A stretch of 20,223 nucleotides of DNA, from positions 1 to 20,223 of the forward strand of contig JANXAA010000004.1 in assembly GCA_025061865.1 (NCBI GenBank), in the 5' to 3' direction. The stretch's first letter is position 1; each line of letters opens with the position of its first letter. The notes beneath the pieces are model-generated. The model was not told the origin of the DNA. It did no database searches and saw only the letters and a program-made list of their open reading frames with translations. A program made the position numbers and the translations under genes. Source of the stretch: Acidobacteriota bacterium (GTDB taxonomy: Bacteria; Acidobacteriota; HRBIN11). Of this stretch, positions 7,297 to 12,979 are shown one piece after another.

Positions 7297-7343
7297 TTGC
7301 ACCTATATCCCGCATCTTGCATCCTATATGCATCTTGCATCCC
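7297..7343 (+). repeat. TTGCATC-type heptamer repeat upstream of DUF457 gene
   Basis: GCATCTT-GCATCCT (7312-7325), a 4-base break, then GCATCTT-GCATCCC (7330-7343), with more degenerate units before (TTGCACC, TATATCC). It ends 9 bases before the ATG at 7353 and takes the place where a ribosome binding site would be; no Shine-Dalgarno site is visible. Similar arrays precede the HIT, thiolase and Sua5 genes. Confidence 0.7.
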
Positions 7344-7352
7344 AATTCTGTC

Positions 7353-8354
7353 ATGGACCAAATCGTCCACAGCTTGACGGGTTACTTTGTCGCACGAGCC
7401 TACCCCCGGCGGGCCGAGGTCCCGCGCCCTGCGTTATGGGGCGTCCTCCTGGCAAACCTGCCGGACATAGATAGTGCCGTCGGCTTGGTGGGACCGCCGA
7501 TCACGTATATTGGGGTCCACCGAACTCTGACCCATGCCGTCCTCGGCTGGCTGGTACTTCCACTGCTGGGGCTTCTCCTTCCAGTCCGATGGCGGGGTCC
7601 TACACGGGCCTGGCTCCCTCTGGCTTATCTGAACTGGGGCCTGCACATCCTGATGGACTTGCTGACGGTCTACCCAACTTTCTTGGGTTGGCCCTTCACG
7701 TGGGCGCAAGTGTGGGCCGGCTGGCAGTTTGTCCTGGCGCCTTGGGTCTGGCTGGCCGGCGGTATCGCCCTCCTCCTGGAGCGGTGGCGGCCCCGGCAGT
7801 CGGTCACTGTGGCGCTCGGATTTCTGACCTTCCAGGCGCTGTATTACGTCCACGCCGGCTGGCTCCACGCCCGGGCCGAACGTTCCCTCCAAGCGTGGGT
7901 CGCCCGTCATCGAACGGGTCCATCCGACACCCTAGCGCGCCTATGGGTCCTGCCCCTACCCTGGCGCCATGACCATTGGCTTGGGGTCGTCCACGATGGG
8001 AAGACCGTGGACCGCTGGTACCTCCCGCCCGGTGGGACCGGATGGCGACCCTTACAGAAGTTGGACCTCCGGCGTTGTCCCGACGTTCAGGCCTTAGCGT
8101 CGAATGCAACAGCCGAGCGATTTTTCCGCTTCGCCCGGGTCTGGGCCTGCCAGGCCGTCCCGGCCTCGGCGGAGTCGTCTCCGACGGCTTACCTTTATTT
8201 CGACGTGCGTTTCTTCTACCCAGACGTCCCGGTATGGCCGAATCTGCATGGAATGCGACTCCGTCGGCGGGTGCCCTTTGTCCTGCGCGTCGAGCCAGAG
8301 AATCCCGGCCCCGCCTGGCGGGTCTGGTACATAAGAACGGCCTTCTTAGAATAG
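7353..8354 (+). CDS. DUF457/YdjM-YfhP-type membrane-bound metal-dependent hydrolase
   Basis: 333 residues. The N-terminal 175 residues match the LexA-binding, inner-membrane-associated hydrolase family: the start MDQIVHSLTGYF, LLANLPDIDS (Asp38, Asp40), GVHRTLTHA (His56, His61) and GLHILMDLL (His98, Asp102) supply the family's likely metal ligands. Several hydrophobic segments (about 62-78, 86-104, 126-142, 151-168) place it in the membrane. Residues 176-333 form a further soluble, Trp- and Arg-rich domain, as in the longer YfhP-like members. The substrate of the family is unknown. The ATG at 7353 was chosen because family homology begins there; an upstream in-frame ATG at 7317 lies inside the repeat array. 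Confidence 0.88.
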   Translation: MDQIVHSLTGYFVARAYPRRAEVPRPALWGVLLANLPDIDSAVGLVGPPITYIGVHRTLTHAVLGWLVLPLLGLLLPVRWRGPTRAWLPLAYLNWGLHILMDLLTVYPTFLGWPFTWAQVWAGWQFVLAPWVWLAGGIALLLERWRPRQSVTVALGFLTFQALYYVHAGWLHARAERSLQAWVARHRTGPSDTLARLWVLPLPWRHDHWLGVVHDGKTVDRWYLPPGGTGWRPLQKLDLRRCPDVQALASNATAERFFRFARVWACQAVPASAESSPTAYLYFDVRFFYPDVPVWPNLHGMRLRRRVPFVLRVEPENPGPAWRVWYIRTAFLE

Positions 8355-8356
8355 GG

Positions 8357-8413
8357 CCATTCGGGGATTCGGCCCTTCGGGCGTTCGGGACTCGAGAATT
8401 CAGGCAGTTCAGG
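8357..8413 (+). repeat. octamer-phased TTCGG repeat after the DUF457 stop
   Basis: TTCGG cores at 8360, 8368, 8376 and 8384 are exactly 8 bases apart, then degenerate TTCAGG at 8399 and 8408. It begins directly after the stop codon with GGGCCATTC, as does the repeat after the thiolase stop at 10944. Confidence 0.7.
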
Positions 8414-8449
8414 GGTCAAAGATATCAATGTCTTTGCCGAGCTCCTGAA
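8408..8449 (+). other. two-part hairpin between DUF457 and HAD genes
   Basis: TTCAGG (8408-8413) pairs with CCTGAA (8444-8449), enclosing CAAAGA (8417-8422) paired with TCTTTG (8431-8436). There is no T-run after it, so an intrinsic terminator is not clear. It sits between inverted octamer repeats (8357-8413 and 8484-8506). Confidence 0.45.
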
Positions 8450-8515
8450 AATACCGTAAGGGCCCGTGGGCCAGACGGCCGCATTCCCAAACTGCCGAAT
8501 GCCGGATGTAGGGGT

Positions 8516-9208
8516 ATGTTGAAAGCGATCGCTTTTGACTTCAATGGGGTCCTCATCGATGACGAGGCCGTGCACTATCAGTTGATTCGAGACCTCGTGG
8601 CGCCCCTGGGGATCGTCGTCACGGAGGCCGACTATCTTGAGAAGTACGTCGTCTATCGGGATGACGATGCCTTCCGGCAGGTCCTGACCGATGCCGGTCG
8701 GCCGGCGACGCCGGACCTCGTCGAGCGTCTTGTACAGGAGAAGCAGCGTCGGTACCTGGAGGCGGCCTTGCGGAATCTGCGCGTGTGTCCGGGCGTCCCG
8801 GCGTTCATCCCGGCGGTCGCGGCCGCTTATCCCTTGGCCGTCGTCTCAGGGGCGGCCCGGGCCGAGATCGAAGCCATCCTGGGGCACATCGGCCTCCGAT
8901 CTTACTTCAGGGTCATCGTCGGGGCCGAAGACGTGGCCCATGGCAAGCCGGCTCCAGACGCTTACGTCGAGGCAGTCCGTCGCTTACGGACTTGGGTGCC
9001 GGACTTGCGGCCGGCCGAGGTCCTGGCCATCGAGGACACACCGGGCGGCCTCTTGGCGGCCCGACAGGCGGGTCTCCGGACGGCGGCCGTGCTGACGACG
9101 TTTCCGGCTGAGGCCCTTCGGGACGCCGACCTGATCCTGTGGGACGGCCTGGAGCGCTTTCCGTGGGTCCAGGTCCATTTACTCTTTGAACAGACGGAAG
9201 AGCCATGA
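8516..9208 (+). CDS. HAD-superfamily hydrolase, beta-phosphoglucomutase-like, Asn in motif I
   Basis: 230 residues from the ATG at 8516; the frame is open upstream to 7976 but that part overlaps the DUF457 gene in another frame. HAD motifs: motif I FDFNGVLID (nucleophile Asp8, with Asn10 where most members have Asp), motif II VVSGAA, motif III AHGKPAPDAY (Lys), motif IV AIEDTPGGLLAA. A helical cap domain lies at about 15-85. Such enzymes are phosphatases or phosphomutases on small phosphorylated metabolites, with no substrate assignable here. DFNG variants occur in known HAD subgroups, so the residue is not necessarily inactivating. The ribosome binding site is poor (AGGGG only a base or two before the ATG). 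The gene is convergent with the FHA gene. Confidence 0.88.
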   Translation: MLKAIAFDFNGVLIDDEAVHYQLIRDLVAPLGIVVTEADYLEKYVVYRDDDAFRQVLTDAGRPATPDLVERLVQEKQRRYLEAALRNLRVCPGVPAFIPAVAAAYPLAVVSGAARAEIEAILGHIGLRSYFRVIVGAEDVAHGKPAPDAYVEAVRRLRTWVPDLRPAEVLAIEDTPGGLLAARQAGLRTAAVLTTFPAEALRDADLILWDGLERFPWVQVHLLFEQTEEP

Positions 9209-9228
9209 CTTAGCGCTGGGTGAGGCTG

Positions 9229-9264
9229 GGGCAAAGAGTAGGAAGGACCCCTTGCGTTTTGCCC
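9229..9264. terminator. possible bidirectional terminator between convergent genes
   Basis: GGGCAAA (9229-9235) pairs with TTTGCCC (9258-9264), with a 22-base loop, in the 79-base gap between the stop of the HAD gene (plus) and the stop of the FHA gene (minus). The loop is long and no extended T-run follows, so this is weak. Confidence 0.3.
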
Positions 9265-9287
9265 GATGCTCGCCGCCCTGAGCTCTC

Positions 9288-10847
9288 TCACTGGGTGAGA
9301 AAGGGAGCGACATGGGATTCCTGCAAGAAGGGGACTCTCGGACCGTCCCCCGTCTGGGCCGCTTGAAGGGCTCTTTCCAGCACGTGCCGGAGCTCCCGGA
9401 CATTGCCCGGCCAGGGATAGGCCAACATACGTACGAGGGCCGACTCAGAGACGCCCAGCCAGCGGCCCTGGGAGATCTGCTGGACCAAGTAATGGGCCAG
9501 GTAGGGGATGTCTTCCCGGCGTTCGGCCAGGGCCGGGACGGTCAGCACGTGCTGCGAGAAGACGTCTATCAAGCGGTCGACCAAGGGCCGCCGGCCGGTG
9601 CCGACCCGGTGGAGGTCATCGGGGCTAATCAGGATCCACCGAATATCCAGGCGTTGTTCGATGCCCTCGAGGGTGATGCGGGGATTCATCAGCCAATCGG
9701 CCAGGCGGTCTTGGACGTCCGGCGGACACTCGTGGACGTTGCGGAGCACGACGGTCCCCTGATGGAGGGGCCACCAGAGGAGTGGGGTCGGGCCTTCAGG
9801 TTCCTGGAAAGACATTCGGTAGGGGTCGTCCGAGCGGTCCATGTAGCAGATACGGAGAGCATCCCGAGGACGGCTCAATTCGTGAAGCCATCTGGCTAAG
9901 GTCGTCTTGCCGGACCCCGGGGGTCCGACGATGGCGACCGGCGCCGATAGAGGGGCGACGGCGACGGCTCGGCGGATGAGCCGATATACGGGCCCAGAAA
10001 AACCCCAGAAGGGAAACGGGGCCCAAGCCGCCCAGTGAAGACTCGAGGGACGTCTCACGCCGGCATGAGCGTCCCACCATCGAACGATCCAGAAGATGAC
10101 CCAAAGTAGGCTCCGAAAGGTGGGGTTCCTCAGCCGGGTGGTCTCGGTCCAGAGGAGGGCCACGCTGTGAGACGTCAAGGGTATGGCCAGCACACCGCAG
10201 GGAGCTTCCGTCAGCCGCCATTGGATGCGAGGAGCCGCAGCGGCCCGCTGGAGGGCCCACTCTTGCAGATCTGCCGGCGGGGGGGCCAAGTCTGTGTCCA
10301 ACAGGATGGTCGGCGTACCCGCGAGGGTCTGACGGAGGATCGTGACCCGATGGATAAAGCCACGCTGGATACAGACTTGAAGTATCTTACGGACGGCCCG
10401 TTCCGGGTCCTCTCGGACGGACACTTGCCATTCCGTGTAGAGGTCCTCAGCGAGTTGTCGGTCCGCCTGGAAGCCGTGGAGGACCTCTTGACAGGGAGCG
10501 TCTAGGTCTTGCGCCGAGGGCGTCGTCATCGAGTCCATCTGGGCCATGGCCGATGTCGGGACCCGGTCCAACAGGAGGATCACGCGGCCCAGGCGGATGT
10601 CCTCTACACCGGAGACCTCGACCTCGTCCTGGATACGGTGACCGTCCACGAAGGTTCCATTCTTTGAGTCCAGGTCCCGTAAGACGACCCGGTCCGTTAA
10701 GACCCGGAGGGTCGCGTGGTAGCGGGACACCGTGGGGTCCACGACGACGATCTGATTGTCATGGGCCCGGCCGACGCGGTAGGTCTGTCCCGCCGTCAGG
10801 TACACCTCCAGCCGCAAAGCCGGTCCCTGAATCGTGAGTCTCCACAC
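9288..10847 (-). CDS. FHA domain protein with degenerate sigma-54-activator-type AAA+ domain
   Basis: 519 residues from a GTG at 10847, which has GGAG 6 bases upstream; a TTG at 10859 would add four residues. An FHA phosphothreonine-binding domain occupies about 4-96 (RVGR near 25-28, SRYHA 41-45, NGT 63-65). Residues about 120-240 form an unassigned, possibly GAF-like linker. The C-terminal part (about 285-490) is the AAA+ core of enhancer-binding proteins: Walker A GPPGSGKTT (308-316), RREDIPYL (444-451), YPWPGNVREL (477-486). The GAFTGA loop that contacts sigma-54 is missing. The Walker B acidic pair is replaced (VLRN in place of FLDE, Arg369 and Asn370), and no DNA-binding helix-turn-helix follows. 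It probably binds but may not hydrolyse ATP, and is unlikely to act as a classical activator. A signalling adaptor is one possibility. Confidence 0.85.
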   Translation of the reverse strand: MWRLTIQGPALRLEVYLTAGQTYRVGRAHDNQIVVVDPTVSRYHATLRVLTDRVVLRDLDSKNGTFVDGHRIQDEVEVSGVEDIRLGRVILLLDRVPTSAMAQMDSMTTPSAQDLDAPCQEVLHGFQADRQLAEDLYTEWQVSVREDPERAVRKILQVCIQRGFIHRVTILRQTLAGTPTILLDTDLAPPPADLQEWALQRAAAAPRIQWRLTEAPCGVLAIPLTSHSVALLWTETTRLRNPTFRSLLWVIFWIVRWWDAHAGVRRPSSLHWAAWAPFPFWGFSGPVYRLIRRAVAVAPLSAPVAIVGPPGSGKTTLARWLHELSRPRDALRICYMDRSDDPYRMSFQEPEGPTPLLWWPLHQGTVVLRNVHECPPDVQDRLADWLMNPRITLEGIEQRLDIRWILISPDDLHRVGTGRRPLVDRLIDVFSQHVLTVPALAERREDIPYLAHYLVQQISQGRWLGVSESALVRMLAYPWPGNVRELRHVLERALQAAQTGDGPRVPFLQESHVAPFLTQ

Positions 10848-10910
10848 GAACGACTCCAAGGCCCTGCCATGGGGGGGTCTGGGGACTCGGCGCTATGCCC
10901 AACAGCCGGG

Positions 10911-10940
10911 CTCCCGAATTGCCGAACTGCTGAATGGCCC
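10911..10940 (-). repeat. octamer-phased repeat after the thiolase stop
   Basis: On the plus strand GAA starts at 10916, 10924 and 10932 (units GAATTGCC, GAACTGCT, GAATGGCC). Read with the thiolase gene it is GGGCCATTC then TTCGG-type units just after the stop, the same arrangement as after the DUF457 stop. Confidence 0.65.
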
Positions 10941-10943
10941 TCT

Positions 10944-12128
10944 TTAGAGGGCCTCGACGGCCATGGCGATGCCTTGACCCCCGCCGATACAGGCACTGGC
11001 CACGCCGTAGCGAAGGCCAGACCGGCGGAGTTCCCGAAGCAGGGTCAGGACCAGACGGGTGCCGGTAGCGCCCAGGGGATGGCCCAGAGCGATGGCGCCG
11101 CCATTGACGTTCACGCGGGAGCGGTCCAGCTCTAAGAGCTTCTCGACAGCCAAGTACTGGGCCGCAAAAGCTTCGTTGATTTCCCACCGGTGGACGTCTT
11201 CGACCCGTAGGCCCAGGCGGTCCAGGAGTTTCCGGATGGCCGGGACGGGTCCGATGCCCATCACGTCGGGCGGTACGCCGGCGACGGCCCAACCGAGGAT
11301 GCGACCCAGGGGCTTCTTGCCGGCCGCTCGGGCTTCCTGAGTCGTCGTGACGACGACAGCCGCCGCTCCGTCGACGATCCCGCTGGCGTTACCAGGTGTG
11401 ACGAAACCGTCCTCACTGAAGTAAGGCCGCAGGCCGGCCAGCTTCTCTAAAGTCGTGTCTGGTCGCACGTGGTCGTCCCAATCGAAAGTCTCCTCCCGGC
11501 CCTTCCACGACACTCGAACAGGCAGGATCTCGTCCCGGAAGAACCCTTCCGTCCGGGCTCGGACAGCCGCCTGGTGGCTCCGATAAGCATATTCGTCCTG
11601 GGCGGCGCGAGAAATGCCATGAATCTGAGCGAGCCTTTCGGCCGTCTCAGCCATCAGGAGGCCACAGAAGGGGTCCCGCAGGGCCAACCATAGCCAGTCT
11701 TGAAGTTGCAGGCTCTCCCCGAATCGGACGCCTCGCCGGAGACCCCAAACGACATGGGGCGCTTGGCTCATGTTCTCCATCCCGCCGGCGATGACCCATC
11801 GGGCTTCGCCGAGGCGGATCATCTGAAAGGCCTCGACGATGGATTGAATGCCAGAGCCACACAGACGGTTGACCGTGTAAGCGGGGACTTCGACAGGCAG
11901 GCCGGCCCGCAGGGCCACGTGGCGAGCCCCATAGATGGCGTCGCCGCTGGTCTGCAAGGCATTGCCAAAGACGACGTGGTCGACGGCGTCCGCCGGGAGG
12001 CCGACTCGGTCCAGCAAGGCGCGAACGACCTCGGCCCCGAGCTGGATCGCCGAGAGGTCAGCGAGGCGACCGTTCCAATCGGCAAAGGGGGTCCGCCCGC
12101 CGTCCACGATGACGACATCGGAAGCCAT
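10944..12128 (-). CDS. Acetyl-CoA acetyltransferase (thiolase II type)
   Basis: 394 residues, the standard thiolase length. The catalytic nucleophile is Cys90 in NRLCGSGIQS; His350 (GGAIALGHPLGATG) and Cys380 (SACIGGGQG) complete the active site. The N-terminal VVIVDGGRTPFADWNG and the GGMENMSQAP block (about 114-123) fit biosynthetic acetoacetyl-CoA thiolases, which condense two acetyl-CoA or run the reverse cleavage; a beta-oxidation role is equally possible from sequence. No hydroxyacyl-CoA dehydrogenase or other partner is adjacent, so the pathway is open. The ATG at 12128 has AGGGAGG 6 bases upstream. A heptamer array begins about 29 bases upstream. Confidence 0.95.
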   Translation of the reverse strand: MASDVVIVDGGRTPFADWNGRLADLSAIQLGAEVVRALLDRVGLPADAVDHVVFGNALQTSGDAIYGARHVALRAGLPVEVPAYTVNRLCGSGIQSIVEAFQMIRLGEARWVIAGGMENMSQAPHVVWGLRRGVRFGESLQLQDWLWLALRDPFCGLLMAETAERLAQIHGISRAAQDEYAYRSHQAAVRARTEGFFRDEILPVRVSWKGREETFDWDDHVRPDTTLEKLAGLRPYFSEDGFVTPGNASGIVDGAAAVVVTTTQEARAAGKKPLGRILGWAVAGVPPDVMGIGPVPAIRKLLDRLGLRVEDVHRWEINEAFAAQYLAVEKLLELDRSRVNVNGGAIALGHPLGATGTRLVLTLLRELRRSGLRYGVASACIGGGQGIAMAVEAL

Positions 12129-12156
12129 CGTCGCCCTCCCTTGGGCCAGCTATCAG

Positions 12157-12191
12157 CATACAAGATGCCAGATGCAGGATGCAAGATGCAG
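12157..12191 (-). repeat. heptamer array upstream of thiolase
   Basis: Five units in exact 7-base phase on the plus strand: CATACAA, GATGCCA, GATGCAG, GATGCAA, GATGCAG. Read with the thiolase gene they are TTGCATC-type, the same sense orientation as the arrays before the DUF457, HIT and Sua5 genes. Confidence 0.8.
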
Positions 12192-12275
12192 GCCTGGATG
12201 CCAGGTCCCGGGTCTCGGAAAACCAGAGCCAGGAACCCCAGACCCGCTTCGGTCGACACTAACAGTTCAGCCACT

Positions 12276-12396
12276 TTACCCTGACTCCCTCCCCCAGGGA
12301 CGAGGGGACCCGGCGGACACGCCGGCCATCTGAACGGGTGCACGCGGGCTGGAGATGGCCGTCCCCGGTCGGCGGCCTGGGGGAGCGGCCGGGTAA
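12276..12396. other. 121-nt nested palindrome, candidate structured RNA or palindromic element
   Basis: Four perfect stems nest in order: TTACCC (12276-12281) with GGGTAA (12391-12396); CTCCCCCAGG (12289-12298) with CCTGGGGGAG (12376-12385); GGGGA (12304-12308) with TCCCC (12362-12366); CGGCCATCT (12323-12331) with AGATGGCCG (12353-12361), leaving a 21-nt terminal loop. A local hairpin CCGGCG/CGCCGG (12310-12325) competes. It lies in the divergent spacer between thiolase and the HIT gene. I recognise no known RNA family, and strand is undetermined. Sequence from 12192 to 12275 shows only a short CCTGG/CCAGG hairpin. Confidence 0.6.
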
Positions 12397-12438
12397 GGGA
12401 GACCCCCACAGGAGTCGGGCGTCTGGGGTCAGGGATGA

Positions 12439-12508
12439 TCAGGAGTCAGGAAAAACCATGGTCCCCGACTCCTGACCGCCCAACGCCCCCGCTCTAACGA
12501 GCCGGGGC
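12439..12508 (+). other. two hairpins upstream of the HIT gene
   Basis: TCAGGAGTC (12439-12447) pairs perfectly with GACTCCTGA (12467-12475). A second stem, GCCCCCGCTC (12485-12494), loop TAAC, GAGCCGGGGC (12499-12508), has one mismatch and runs into the heptamer array. The second resembles the GC hairpin at 7270-7283 before the DUF457 gene. Either could be a terminator-like or leader element. Confidence 0.5.
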
Positions 12509-12542
12509 TTGTATCTTGTATCCTGCATTCTGTATCTTGTAT
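12508..12542 (+). repeat. heptamer array upstream of the HIT gene
   Basis: Five heptamers in exact phase: CTTGTAT, CTTGTAT, CCTGCAT, TCTGTAT, CTTGTAT. It ends 5 bases before the GGGAGG ribosome binding site (12548-12553) of the HIT gene and follows a strong GC hairpin. Confidence 0.85.
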
Positions 12543-12561
12543 CCCCTGGGAGGTCGGCTAT

Positions 12562-12903
12562 ATGGCCTGTGTATTCTGTGCTATCGTAGAGCGGCAAGCG
12601 CCGGCGCGGATCGAATACGAAGACGATCAGGTCGTGGCCTTCCAGGATATCCATCCAGTGGCACCCGTCCATGTCCTAATCGTACCCCGGCGGCACATCG
12701 AGACACTCAACGAGGTAACCCCCGAGGATATATCCACATTGGGCCGGTGTTTGTATGTAGCTCGTCAGCTGGCCCGGGCGAAGGGGACCGACGAGCGAGG
12801 CTACCGAGTCGTCCTGAACGTTCGGGCCCTGGCGGGTCAGTCAGTCTACCACGTGCACTTTCATCTCCTGGGAGGCCGGCCCTTCCGATGGCCCCCGGGG
12901 TGA
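12562..12903 (+). CDS. HIT-family nucleotide hydrolase/transferase (HinT-like)
   Basis: 113 residues, typical for a single-domain histidine-triad protein. The triad is HVHFH (His97, His99, His101) followed by LLGGRPF; the upstream GxSVYH block (AGQSVYHVHFHLLGG) is also conserved. Cys3/Cys6-type residues (ACVFC) could take part in a zinc site, as in many bacterial members. These proteins hydrolyse nucleoside phosphoramidates or AMP-linked substrates; His99 would be the nucleophile. The ATG at 12562 has GGGAGG 8 bases upstream. The chemoreceptor gene follows 76 bases later on the same strand, without evident functional link. Confidence 0.95.
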   Translation: MACVFCAIVERQAPARIEYEDDQVVAFQDIHPVAPVHVLIVPRRHIETLNEVTPEDISTLGRCLYVARQLARAKGTDERGYRVVLNVRALAGQSVYHVHFHLLGGRPFRWPPG

Positions 12904-12979
12904 GGCCGTCGACTTTGCCGGTCGTTATGAAGGAATGGGTCCGGTCGGCCCGGAGATGAAGTCCTGAAGGAGGACAGGT

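Noticed and set aside
8357..8413. Possible CRISPR array
   Set aside because: The period is 8 bases with no spacers; CRISPR repeats are 23 or more bases with unique spacers, and no cas genes are in the window.
7976..8515. N-terminal extension of the HAD protein over 180 residues
   Set aside because: It lies inside the DUF457 gene and the repeat region; HAD homology begins exactly at the ATG at 8516.
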